From NCBI GenBank assembly GCA_002453155.1, contig DKGG01000064.1, positions 1 through 37,979 of the forward strand: DNA of 37,979 bases, given 5' to 3'. Both the position numbers and the translations under genes were made by a program. The DNA comes from Bdellovibrionaceae bacterium UBA6776. GTDB taxonomy: Bacteria; Bdellovibrionota; Bdellovibrionia; Bdellovibrionales; UBA1609. Positions 25,726-33,525 of this stretch are shown here, in pieces. Position 1 is the first letter of the stretch. Every line of letters begins with the position of its first letter. The notes below the pieces were generated by a model. That model saw only the letters and a program-made list of their open reading frames with translations, was not told the DNA's origin and did no database searches.

Positions 25726-26837
25726 GGAGAGTTTGGATTTTTGGTGGGGTTTTCGATGCCCACAATCAATCCATTTTGAAAATGAACTCGGGCCTCTTTT
25801 TTGACCACAAACTCTTCGTTCGAATCCGGATTTGTAAAAGTAAAAGCTTTATTTGCCACCACTCCGATGACCTGTTCGGCCCGGTTGAAGCCGGGAACCA
25901 GGGTTTCAATCTTATATCCATCCATAGAAGAAAAAATTCTGGGTTCACTTAAAACCGCTCCGGCCAAATAAGTGGGGCCTTCGGTAGGCTCTTTTCCCTC
26001 TTTATCTTCAATCCGGCTTAAGACGATTTGACTGAAGGGTGGAATCTCAAGGCCACCCATTTCAAGGGCATTTTTGACAATGGCTCTTTTGATTTCTCCA
26101 TTTTCAAACAAAGAAATCGATACCGTCTTTTCGGGTTGAACAAATTCAAGAGTTCCAAATTGCGTGGTCCAAGCTTTGAAGTGCTCTCCAGACTTAGGTG
26201 TACAAAAAGAAATCTGCGTGTCTGAAAAGAAATAAATTTCGGATCGAGGTTGAAGCTCAAATTTTGAATCAAAAAGAGTCAGAGATCCTTTGCGAACATA
26301 GCTTCCGTATTTAAGGGAACCAGATTCAAATAGCTCCAACTTAGAAGCATAGGACAATGTCACTTCTCCCATGGGCAAGGGAAGGGTGGTGGTCGTTTGA
26401 AGATCACAGCCCCGTTCGTACTCACCAGATTCATAAAAGCGAACCACGCGAACCGCTCCAACTGGGTTGAAAGAACTGGGAGGAATTTTACCGCAGTTCA
26501 AAATGACTTCTTGGCCACTGGGAAGTTTCCAGGTGTTGGTTTTTCCCAGAGGATGGTTGATCACCGAAGACGCAACAAAGCCATTGGGGTGCAGAGCCAG
26601 TTTGTCACCTTTGTAAAAATCAAATTTGTTTCCACGGGCCAATTCAACGGATGTGTCTTTGGCCAAAATGAAGGCGCTGACCTGTTTTGTTTCTTGAGAA
26701 ATTTCAATGCTGTCTGCGTAGACGGGGTAGGTGAGGCCTTTTCCCACGGTCAACTCTACGATTTCTTTAGAAGCCCAAACAAAATGAATGGGAGCGGAAA
26801 TTGTAATGAAGAAAGTGATCAGGCGTATTGCTAACAT
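25722..26837 (-). CDS. Exported protein with degenerate NG-type (MORN/YwqK-like) repeats
   Basis: 371 residues. A signal peptide (AIRLITFFITISAPIHFVWA) follows ATG 26837, which has GGAGGGG about 8 bases upstream; the open frame goes back to 26867. The mature part contains spaced repeats of the form aromatic-x-(N/S)-G: LHPNGFVAS, FYESGEYERG, LFESGSLKYGSYV, LFENGEIKRA and HFQNGLIVG. These resemble the strands of MORN/YwqK repeats, which form extended beta-hairpin arrays. No enzyme motif is seen. Probably periplasmic or on the surface. Function unknown. Confidence 0.6.
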   Translation of the reverse strand: MLAIRLITFFITISAPIHFVWASKEIVELTVGKGLTYPVYADSIEISQETKQVSAFILAKDTSVELARGNKFDFYKGDKLALHPNGFVASSVINHPLGKTNTWKLPSGQEVILNCGKIPPSSFNPVGAVRVVRFYESGEYERGCDLQTTTTLPLPMGEVTLSYASKLELFESGSLKYGSYVRKGSLTLFDSKFELQPRSEIYFFSDTQISFCTPKSGEHFKAWTTQFGTLEFVQPEKTVSISLFENGEIKRAIVKNALEMGGLEIPPFSQIVLSRIEDKEGKEPTEGPTYLAGAVLSEPRIFSSMDGYKIETLVPGFNRAEQVIGVVANKAFTFTNPDSNEEFVVKKEARVHFQNGLIVGIENPTKNPNSP

Positions 26838-27134
26838 ATAGGGGTCCCCTCCATACGGATTCCCCATTCATAGTCCATCAGAGCATCTTTCTAAAGAGGT
26901 CATGTAATTTTGTTAGGGGAGAGTGGCTTTGGGTGAGGCCCGTCCATTGAGATCAGATTTAGCATAAGACGCTGAATTCACTGGGATCTATGGATTCCTT
27001 GAGTTTTGCTCGAGGCGTTCGAGCGGACTTCGAAACTTTTGGTTTTTTGAACGGGATTCTCAATGGGATTGAGTCCCGGAAAATGAAGTTGCCCGATACC
27101 TGGGGCAAAGCTGGATTTTGGAGGACATAGACCT
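26838..27134. other. 297-bp gap without a confident gene
   Basis: The gap separates two minus-strand genes. A 46-codon plus-strand frame (26990-27130, beginning MDSLSFARGVRADF) lacks a ribosome site and is not called. An imperfect hairpin, GGGATTCTCAAT against ATTGAGTCCC with a GGG loop, lies near 27052-27076. A weak promoter-like pair in front of the exported-protein gene can be read on the minus strand (TTTAGA, 17 bp, TATGAA with its -10 at 26867-26872). Confidence 0.4.
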
Positions 27135-27788
27135 CTAAAGGCTCTTTCGCATTAGAATTTTCAACTCGCCACGGTCGTTGGTTTCCGTGGCGTAAATTTC
27201 AAATCCGCATTGAATATTGAGGAGAAGCATCGATTTCCATTTGTTCATGGTTTTTGTCTCGATGATTTTGTAGCCCTGTGAGTGGCAATAACGATGCTGT
27301 TCAAGCATCAACTTTTTGCCAAGTCCAATTCCTCGATGGTCGGGATGAACTGCACCCAACCAGCTGTAGAAGGTGGTCGGGTTTAATCGGTAGCCCAGTT
27401 TAAAACCGGCCAGGTGATCACTTTCAAAAGCGTAAGTTAAAATCACGCCCTCTTTGTCATTGAGTTTTTGGTCCAAGGAATCCGGCTTAAAATCTTCAAA
27501 CACCAAGTTCAATAGACCTAAGAGTTTTGGTTTGATCTCGTCATTTAAGCCTACAAGGGAATCTACTTTGAATTCCACTTTTTGAAATCGAGGCTGGCTG
27601 CGGCCGTTTACTTCAATGCTTTCGAAAAACATTTCTTTGGGCCGCACCCACAATGGGCCCAATTCATTTTCATAAAGAGATTCGTAAAGAACCAACTCTT
27701 CTAAAGTCTCACTGTGGCGAACCAGGCCCAAACATTTATAAGGTTTGTTTTTATAGTGCCTGTAAAGTTTCAAATCAGATTTCGTCAT
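27135..27788 (-). CDS. DUF1653-GNAT fusion protein
   Basis: 217 residues with two parts. Residues 1-75 match DUF1653: LYRHYKNKPYKCLGLVRHSETLEE, in which LVLYESLY and LWVRPKEMFFE follow in family order. Residues 95-217 form a GNAT acetyltransferase: VILTYAFES, then WLGAVHPDHRGIGLGKKLM, the acetyl-CoA-binding loop with R/Q-x-x-G-x-G/A pattern, and a C-terminal NIQCGFEIY. DUF1653 is normally a stand-alone protein of about 70 residues. ATG 27788 is chosen because AGGAG lies 6 bases upstream; the frame extends to 27851 without support. The acceptor substrate is unknown. Confidence 0.8.
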   Translation of the reverse strand: MTKSDLKLYRHYKNKPYKCLGLVRHSETLEELVLYESLYENELGPLWVRPKEMFFESIEVNGRSQPRFQKVEFKVDSLVGLNDEIKPKLLGLLNLVFEDFKPDSLDQKLNDKEGVILTYAFESDHLAGFKLGYRLNPTTFYSWLGAVHPDHRGIGLGKKLMLEQHRYCHSQGYKIIETKTMNKWKSMLLLNIQCGFEIYATETNDRGELKILMRKSL

Positions 27789-28149
27789 CGAGAACTCCTT
27801 CAAATCTTTATACAACAAAAGCAAAAAGGGATTCGAATTTATTTGGTTCATCCAGGAAGACTGATCTCTCGGGAAAAAGGCGCCGATGCCGACATGTCCA
27901 TCGAAGACGCGGCAAATAGATTTTTTAACTGGTCGACAGAAACCTGGTCTGGAACTCTCCAGCCGAAAGGCTTTTTCTTAGAGCCCTATTCGGAGCCCTT
28001 GCCCTGGTAGGCAAAATTCAAAGACATTTCAATAGCTTATATAATTTACTCTGTCCGCATGGTATTTGGCGCAAATAAAATTGCAAGAAATTGCAGGCTG
28101 CTTACGTATGACCTTTTAGAAGCCACAGCGAGCTTCAGAGAGGTGAACC
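27789..28149. other. 361-bp divergent intergenic region with possible gene remnant
   Basis: It separates the DUF1653-GNAT gene from the DUF2202 gene and should hold promoters for both. A plus-strand frame from ATG 27894 to TAG 28010 encodes 38 residues (MSIEDAANRFFNWS to PYSEPLPW) with protein-like composition but no ribosome site at normal distance; it could be a small gene or the tail of a decayed one. A good promoter sits at 28017-28045. Confidence 0.4.
28017..28045 (+). promoter_or_regulatory. Strong-looking sigma-70 promoter for the DUF2202-ECF operon
   Basis: TTCAAA (28017-28022) and a perfect TATAAT (28040-28045) are 17 bp apart. The start point would fall near 28052, giving a leader of about 100 bases before the DUF2202 gene. 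The presence of a housekeeping-type promoter suggests the ECF factor is not the only control of its own operon. Confidence 0.5.
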
Positions 28150-28713
28150 ATGAAGAACTTAATATTCGTCAGTTTAGTAATTGTTGCGGGGTGTGCCGGG
28201 CAACAGAGTGCCCAAGGAAAAGGAAACGGAGCCATGGGGATGGAGGGTCAAGTTGCCGTGAATGACTATCCCGTCTACGACATTTCAGATCAGGACAAAG
28301 CAAACGTGCTTTACATGTGGGAAGAAGAAAAACTCGCTCGAGATGTTTACTTGGAACTTTATGATCAGTGGGGTCACCGCGTGTTTGGAAACATTTCCTC
28401 GTCTGAGCAAAGGCATATGGATGGTGTGTACAGTCTGCTAGCGAAGTACGGTGTCGCGGTTAAAGTGGATCCCAATCAACGGGGAGTCTATTCTCTTCCG
28501 GAAATTCAAAGTCTTTATCAGACTTTGGTTTCACGGGGAAAGGCCTCACTCACATCGGCGTTTCAAGTGGGAAAAGAGATTGAAGAGCTGGACATTGCGG
28601 ATCTAAAGGCTCGCATGGGAACGGCTCAACCGGATGCCAAGGCCGTATACACCAATCTGCTGAATGGCAGTTATAGACATTTGGATGCATTCAATCGACA
28701 ATTGGGGAACTAA
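28150..28713 (+). CDS. DUF2202 ferritin-like lipoprotein
   Basis: 187 residues. The N-terminus is a lipoprotein signal (KNLIFVSLVIVAGC, lipid Cys15) followed by a Gly-rich linker. The rest is a four-helix DUF2202 domain: LYMWEEEKLARDVYLEL, ISSSEQRHMDGVYSLL, GKEIEELDIADL and GSYRHLDAF, with Glu and His residues spaced as in ferritin-like di-metal sites. Members are suspected to handle metal or oxidants, but no reaction is established. GAGAGGTG stands about 5 bases before the ATG. It is the first gene of an apparent operon with the ECF sigma factor 18 bp downstream. Confidence 0.8.
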   Translation: MKNLIFVSLVIVAGCAGQQSAQGKGNGAMGMEGQVAVNDYPVYDISDQDKANVLYMWEEEKLARDVYLELYDQWGHRVFGNISSSEQRHMDGVYSLLAKYGVAVKVDPNQRGVYSLPEIQSLYQTLVSRGKASLTSAFQVGKEIEELDIADLKARMGTAQPDAKAVYTNLLNGSYRHLDAFNRQLGN

Positions 28714-28731
28714 CTTCGTCGAAGGTTGCCG

Positions 28732-29319
28732 GTGATTGATTGTCAAAGTCTTTCAGATCAAGAACTTGTCGAAGAATCTCTGAAAAACTCAGAGATTTTT
28801 CGATGCATTGTGGAGCTATATGAAGTTCGACTGAGAAAATACATTTTCCGGCAGACAGGATTTTCTCGCTCGGAGGTGGAGGACGTTCTTCAAGAATCAT
28901 TTATTGCAATCTATAGGAACCTCAATTCTTTCGATCAGAATTTGAAGCTTCAAAATTGGATTTACAGAATTGTTCACAACAAAGCGGTGGACTGCATGAG
29001 AAAGAGAACCACTTTAAATCGGGCAAAAGACGCGCTGATGGGTGGAGAAGCGGACTTAGAAAGTTTTATGGAGGCCCTATCTTCCGCGAATGCCGAAACC
29101 CAGGTGCACACCCAAGAAGAGTTAAAGTGGCTGGTGGATAAAATCAATGATTTGCCAGAGGAGTCTCGAGCGGTGATGGTGTTGAGATTTTGGGAAGAAA
29201 AAGATTACGAAGAGATCTCTGATATTTTGAAAATTCCGGTGGGGTCGGTGGGGTCTTTGATCAATCGCAGTCGAAAGTGGCTTTTGAAAGAGCTTAAAGG
29301 TCGAAGGAGTGAAAGATGA
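28732..29319 (+). CDS. ECF-type RNA polymerase sigma factor
   Basis: 195 residues. Region 2 includes VEDVLQESFIAIYRNLNSF and LQNWIYRIVHNKAVDCMRK; region 4 includes LPEESRAVMVLRFWEEKDYEEISDIL and VGSVGSLINRSRKWL, the helix-turn-helix. No region 1 or 3, as expected for group 4 sigma factors. GTG 28732 is preferred over TTG 28726 because AAGG (28722-28725) lies 6 bases upstream. Its TGA overlaps the start of the next gene by 4 bases (ATGA), so the three-TM protein is translationally coupled and is the natural anti-sigma candidate. Confidence 0.9.
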   Translation: MIDCQSLSDQELVEESLKNSEIFRCIVELYEVRLRKYIFRQTGFSRSEVEDVLQESFIAIYRNLNSFDQNLKLQNWIYRIVHNKAVDCMRKRTTLNRAKDALMGGEADLESFMEALSSANAETQVHTQEELKWLVDKINDLPEESRAVMVLRFWEEKDYEEISDILKIPVGSVGSLINRSRKWLLKELKGRRSER

Positions 29320-30080
29320 ATCAAAGTTCATTTGCCGATAAGGTTCTTCAGTCCATAAATGCTCAAAAGATTCAGCCCATTTCGAAAAGATATTTTGCGT
29401 TGACCAAGATTTTGAACTGGTTTGCGGTGGGACTTCTGATTTTTATTGCCGGTCACAGTTTGGGGTTGTTGCTTTACATGGTTTTGGATTTTGATTTTTC
29501 CATGATTCCTTTGTTGGTGAAATCTTCAGAGAAACTGGCGCTTTTACTGGGTTTATTTTTTTGGTTGGTCTTGTTTGGTTTGGGGTTTTTCTTTGCCTTG
29601 AAAAGATACCGCGAGACTCCTCGTGGATATCGCTTAGAAACATATTGGCTTGTGGTTGTTTCAAGTCTCTTGGTGGTTTTGATTGGTGGGATGAGTTATC
29701 GATCGGAGTTTTCGCAGTGGCTGGATCACGAGATGGGAATGTACATCCCAAGGTATGAGCCCTGGGAGAGCATCAAGTTGAAGGTGTGGTCGGACCCCGA
29801 GGCGGGATTGTTGGCGGGGACGATTGAAGAGGTCAACTCTTTAGAGTCTCTTTCGTTGGTGGATTTTTCGGGAAAGAGATGGCAAGTGGATGTGTCCTCT
29901 GCGCGCGTGCGACCCCTTGTGAAAGTAAGTAAGGGCACCATTATTAAGCTGATTGGAAGCGCATCTGAGTCCGAATTTGTGGCAGAAGAAATCCGCCCCT
30001 GGCGCGGCCTCCGCTCCCACCACCGCCCCTGCCTAAACTCCATAAACAAACAAGAATGCATCCGCGGTCTTGGCCGCTGA
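29316..30080 (+). CDS. Three-TM protein coupled to ECF sigma; putative anti-sigma factor
   Basis: 254 residues. A cytoplasmic N-terminus of about 28 residues is followed by hydrophobic segments at about 31-56, 72-93 and 108-126, then a C-terminal domain of about 125 residues whose strands (LAGTIEEVNS, SLSLVDFSGKRWQVD, VKVSKGTIIKLIG, EFVAEEIRPW) look like an OB-fold. No HxxxCxxC zinc anti-sigma motif or RskA-type domain is seen. The anti-sigma role is inferred from the ATGA overlap with the sigma gene. The last 25 residues are basic and Cys/His-bearing and look unlike the rest. Confidence 0.6.
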   Translation: MNQSSFADKVLQSINAQKIQPISKRYFALTKILNWFAVGLLIFIAGHSLGLLLYMVLDFDFSMIPLLVKSSEKLALLLGLFFWLVLFGLGFFFALKRYRETPRGYRLETYWLVVVSSLLVVLIGGMSYRSEFSQWLDHEMGMYIPRYEPWESIKLKVWSDPEAGLLAGTIEEVNSLESLSLVDFSGKRWQVDVSSARVRPLVKVSKGTIIKLIGSASESEFVAEEIRPWRGLRSHHRPCLNSINKQECIRGLGR

Positions 30081-30104
30081 ATTTATGACTTGAAAGGGTT
30101 TGAA

Positions 30105-31499
30105 ATGTTTGAAATTCGGGTTGTGAACAATGCAAGTGTGCCCTTGAGTCTTAAATTTGAAAAATCAGATTACATTTCAAATCAAATGATTTTAAACAAC
30201 CTCATTGCAACTCTTGTGAAGTATGACAATTCAGGGAACTTGGTTCCATTTCTTTCTCAAGGTTGGACGATCGAGAATAATGGTCTTTTATGGAAATTTA
30301 TAATTAAGCCCAATTATAGGGATCAAGCCGGGGTATTGATTTCATCTCAAAGATTTGCGGAAGATCTTCTCGAAACTTTTAAATTTCTCAGAAACCGGAA
30401 TGAGTCATTTTGGGGAGAGTCCCTCGTTGGGTGGCAAGATTATAAGAGTTTTAAGGAAGATCATGTCTCAGGGTTGAGTTGGGATGATGAAAGTATTTTG
30501 TTCAACTTTGAAAGTCAGCCAGATCAATTTTTGAATTTCCTCAGAATGCCATATTTTGGTTATTGGGGGTCAAATCGAATGTCGGATGAACAGAGTTTTG
30601 TATCAAGCGGTCCTTACAAGTTGCATTCGGCGAATCCAAGTTTGATTATTTTGGAGTTGAGAGACTGTTACCAAAAAGAGAAGAACCAGTTGAATTTTGT
30701 GATGTTCAGTCAGGGAGAAGTTTCTGATTGTGACTTTCGTGAAAAGCAATTTATGGCAATATCAAAAAGTATGGATGCTATGGCTTACCCATCGGATTTA
30801 AAAAAGATCGCCATGCCACCAGATGGACTTTCTGTGGTCGTCTTGAATCGAACTTCAATAGAAAAATTTTTGGATGCTCATTCTTACAAAATATTTGTCA
30901 ATGATTTGAGAAATGATCTTTTAAAGGTCAGAAAATCTGACGAGGATTTTCGAACGACGAGTTTTTATGGGTTGAATATTGAGGATGTTGGCCATCATTC
31001 TGAGGTTGACCTCTCTAAATTCAAGCCTAAAAGGCCTTTGAAGATTTTGGTTTCTTCAACCTGGGAAAAAGAGATTGTAAATTCTGCGGAATCTCTTGTT
31101 ATTTCTATCTTAGAGCGAAATTCATGGGCATTTAAGATCTATAGCCTTGAGGATATGGATAAGCATCAAATGGAATTCAGTGATTTTGATATTCGCTTTG
31201 TTAGTGTAATCGCAGGACAGAAATTCAATAGTGCGGTTGTCGAGATGATGTTTTGCTCAAAGCTTGGGGTGAATTTTCCAGATCCTGGCGGGAGAGTCGA
31301 AAAAATATTAAGCGAAGTGGACTGGTCCGATGAAAATAAGGAAACGGCGCTTAATGAATTGTTATTTGAAGAGGGTTCTTTGATTCCATATTTGAGATTT
31401 GGGCTTGTTTGGACATTTGCTGAAAAGGTAAATTTTGAAAAAGATCCGGGTCCAGCTCCTTATTTGGCTCTTCATCTTCTCAGAGTGAAGGATAGCTAA
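30105..31499 (+). CDS. Solute-binding-protein-like (SBP_bac_5) protein without signal peptide
   Basis: 464 residues resembling the oligopeptide-binding proteins of ABC transporters: ILNNLIATLVKYDNSGNLVPFL, in which SQGWTIENNGLLWKFIIKP follows, then SSGPYKLHS and later NSAESLVISILERN. The opening MFEIRVVNNASVPL is polar, so no signal peptide or lipobox is present and a cytoplasmic location is predicted. Such cytoplasmic SBP domains occur in SgrR-type regulators, but no helix-turn-helix is seen here. ATG 30105 has AAAGGG 6 bases upstream; the frame reaches back to TTG 30090. No ABC permease gene is near. The stretch is visibly richer in A+T than its neighbours to the left. Confidence 0.55.
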   Translation: MFEIRVVNNASVPLSLKFEKSDYISNQMILNNLIATLVKYDNSGNLVPFLSQGWTIENNGLLWKFIIKPNYRDQAGVLISSQRFAEDLLETFKFLRNRNESFWGESLVGWQDYKSFKEDHVSGLSWDDESILFNFESQPDQFLNFLRMPYFGYWGSNRMSDEQSFVSSGPYKLHSANPSLIILELRDCYQKEKNQLNFVMFSQGEVSDCDFREKQFMAISKSMDAMAYPSDLKKIAMPPDGLSVVVLNRTSIEKFLDAHSYKIFVNDLRNDLLKVRKSDEDFRTTSFYGLNIEDVGHHSEVDLSKFKPKRPLKILVSSTWEKEIVNSAESLVISILERNSWAFKIYSLEDMDKHQMEFSDFDIRFVSVIAGQKFNSAVVEMMFCSKLGVNFPDPGGRVEKILSEVDWSDENKETALNELLFEEGSLIPYLRFGLVWTFAEKVNFEKDPGPAPYLALHLLRVKDS

Positions 31500-31542
31500 C
31501 CTCCCCAAGTTTTACTGAGAGGTTGTATAGCCTTTGGAGTAG

Positions 31543-32139
31543 TCACCTAGATTTCCTGAGTGTAACTTCACCTTTCCACGGAATTTTTAAGTCCTCACAC
31601 GTGATGCTATAAATAGTGAGGTCTCTCCACTCGCCTCGAAGCAAAACGGCCCTCTTCTTTAAACCCTCTTTTCGAAGCCCCACTGATCTTGCGAGCATAA
31701 TTGATCTTCGGTTACTCGGCTCTACGCCAGCTTCTAAGCGGTGGAGCTTTAGGTCTCTGAATGCAATCTCAATCATCGCTTTTACCGATTCCTTGCCATA
31801 GCCTTTTCCCCAGTGAATGTTATGAATTGAATAACCTAAAAATGCAGTTTGGGAGACACTGCGAACAACATTCATCGCTGAAACTCCTCCCACCACGAGG
31901 CCAGATTTTTTCTCAAAAACAGTTAAATCGTAGTATTCATCTCGATCCCTTTGTGACTTTTGGAGGGAGAGGACTGATTTGAATGAATTTTTCGAGAGTT
32001 CGCTGGATTCTCTCTTCTTCCGGTCCCAGGGATTCTGACGCTCTAGGTTTATTGAAAGAGACTCTCGCCAGGATTCATAATCTTTAAGCCCTAGGGGACG
32101 AATAATCAGGTTTTTGGTTGACCGGTAAAGGTGTTTCAT
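31543..32139 (-). CDS. RimJ/RimL-type GNAT acetyltransferase
   Basis: 198 residues. LIIRPLGLKDYESW is the typical RimJ/RimL opening; LGYSIHNIHWGKGYGKESVKAMIEIAF holds the acetyl-CoA loop, and LEAGVEPSNRRSIMLARSVGLRKEG is the conserved N-x-x-S region. These enzymes acetylate the N-termini of ribosomal proteins, other proteins or small molecules. ATG 32139 is chosen because AGAGG lies 6 bases upstream; the frame extends to 32178. It is convergent with the SBP-like gene and divergent from the hydrolase gene. Confidence 0.85.
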   Translation of the reverse strand: MKHLYRSTKNLIIRPLGLKDYESWRESLSINLERQNPWDRKKRESSELSKNSFKSVLSLQKSQRDRDEYYDLTVFEKKSGLVVGGVSAMNVVRSVSQTAFLGYSIHNIHWGKGYGKESVKAMIEIAFRDLKLHRLEAGVEPSNRRSIMLARSVGLRKEGLKKRAVLLRGEWRDLTIYSITCEDLKIPWKGEVTLRKSR

Positions 32140-32335
32140 CGGCATCCTCTTTATGACTTCTTTATGAGGAGGAGCCATAAAAGTCCACGTCCCTTAGAGA
32201 AAATGATCTTGAGGCACGAGATATTGCGTTGTGACAATCTTTCAACTGGGCATATGGCGCTGAAAAATCAGCTTCTTAAGATGCCCATTTATTGGGAAGC
32301 GAATTATAAGAACCTTCTTGGAGAGAGAGCCTAAG

Positions 32336-33211
32336 GTGAAGGAACACATCATTCAAGCCAGTGGAGCAAAGATATACGCTATTGAGGAGGGTGAGGGAGA
32401 TCCTGTGATTTTCCTTCATGGTGGACCTGGGGATACCCACCACTATATGAGGCGAATGGCTGAGCCATTATTTAAAGATTTTCGATGCGTTTTCTTTGAC
32501 CAAAGAGGGACTGGAAAGTCTGAGGTTGCTGAAAGGTCGTCTTCTTCTTTTTCTCTCGATCTTCTTTTTGACGATTTGAACAGGGTTGCCGGTCATTTCA
32601 ATTTTGAAAAGCCTGCTCTCGTTGGTCATTCTTGGGGGGCAGTTTATGCACTCTATGCGGCCATTGCGTTTCCAGATCAGTTTGATTGCATAGCTCTTTT
32701 GAATATGGGTCCATTGACACCTGAGATGGAGATGAAGACCAGCGAACACTTGATTTCGGTTCTCGATGAACCTGAGAAAGAAATTTGGAGAAGGTTGAGA
32801 AGTGAGCGAAATGAAGCTCGTGAAAGAGGAGATATAGACCTCGTTCGAAATCTGGATAAAGAGATGATGAATTATCTTGTGAAGGCGTGGGTGTGTGACC
32901 CCGAGCTGAGAGAGTCTTTTCTGAAGGACTATTTTCAAGATCCTCCCCCTGATAGGGATGTGAATAAGTGGGTTTGGAGCCATGCCAGTGGCTGGCTTGA
33001 CTGGACCAAGTTGAAAGACATCACATCGAAGTGTTGGATCGCCATTGGAGAAAAGGACTCTGTGCCTTTAGCGCAGTTTGAAAAGTTGAACTCTGAGATT
33101 CCCATCTCGGAACTCACCGTCTTCAAAAATTGTGGCCATATTCCTTGGTTGGAACATTCGGATGACTTTTATCAGTCTCTGAAGAGATTTCTTTCTGTCT
33201 GCAAAGATTGA
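32336..33211 (+). CDS. Alpha/beta hydrolase, proline iminopeptidase-like
   Basis: 291 residues. IFLHGGPGD is the oxyanion-hole HGGPG of the proline iminopeptidase group, FDQRGTGKS follows in family order, LVGHSWGAVYAL holds the nucleophile Ser, AIGEKDSV the likely acid and NCGHIPWLE the catalytic His. No signal peptide. GTG 32336 is preferred because of the GGAGAGAG stretch 6-14 bases upstream; the frame extends back to TTG 32318. It could equally be an esterase-type hydrolase. The inverted repeat of the next cassette starts 13 bp after its stop. Confidence 0.8.
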   Translation: MKEHIIQASGAKIYAIEEGEGDPVIFLHGGPGDTHHYMRRMAEPLFKDFRCVFFDQRGTGKSEVAERSSSSFSLDLLFDDLNRVAGHFNFEKPALVGHSWGAVYALYAAIAFPDQFDCIALLNMGPLTPEMEMKTSEHLISVLDEPEKEIWRRLRSERNEARERGDIDLVRNLDKEMMNYLVKAWVCDPELRESFLKDYFQDPPPDRDVNKWVWSHASGWLDWTKLKDITSKCWIAIGEKDSVPLAQFEKLNSEIPISELTVFKNCGHIPWLEHSDDFYQSLKRFLSVCKD

Positions 33212-33224
33212 CTGGAAAGGCGCA

Positions 33225-33246
33225 TTGGTAGTATTTTTACTATCAA
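33225..33246. promoter_or_regulatory. Inverted repeat, candidate operator of the DUF4160 cassette
   Basis: TTGGTAGTA and TACTATCAA flank TTTT; 8 of 9 positions pair as DNA, the ninth as G-T in RNA. The core TAGTA-TTTTT-ACTA resembles operators of small XRE repressors. It ends 16 bp before the DUF4160 start codon and overlaps a possible TTGGTA -35 element. Binding by the XRE protein at 33838 is inference. Confidence 0.45.
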
Positions 33247-33262
33247 TATGTAAGGAGTGCGA

Positions 33263-33523
33263 ATGCCTCAGATATGCTACTTCTATGGGATTACGATCTA
33301 CATTCAGTTTCTTGACCACAACCCTCCCCACATCCATTGTGCCTATCAAGGCTACAAAGGGCAGTATGAAATTGCGACAGGGGAGTTGATCGCCGGACGA
33401 ATGCCAAATAAGGCGGATAAATTAGTTCGGGAGTGGATTGAGCTGCGAAGAAGTGATTTAAATGAGGTTTGGGGTCTTGCAAAAGCCGGTAAGCAGGTGT
33501 TTCCACTTTTACCTTTGGAGTAA
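33263..33523 (+). CDS. DUF4160 protein
   Basis: 86 residues matching DUF4160: MPQICYFYGITIYIQFLDH, then NPPHIHCAYQGYKG, then AGRMPNKADKLVREWIELRRSDL and EVWGLAKAG. Family members are short, often paired with DUF2442, and are suspected toxin-antitoxin components; no activity is established to my knowledge. ATG 33263 has AAGGAG (33251-33256) 6 bases upstream; GTG 33257 is an unlikely alternative. The DUF2442 gene follows after 2 bp. Confidence 0.85.
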   Translation: MPQICYFYGITIYIQFLDHNPPHIHCAYQGYKGQYEIATGELIAGRMPNKADKLVREWIELRRSDLNEVWGLAKAGKQVFPLLPLE

Positions 33524-33525
33524 TT

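Noticed and set aside
26990..27130. A 46-residue plus-strand frame (MDSLSFARGV and on)
   Set aside because: No ribosome site, no recognisable family and a short open frame that can occur by chance.
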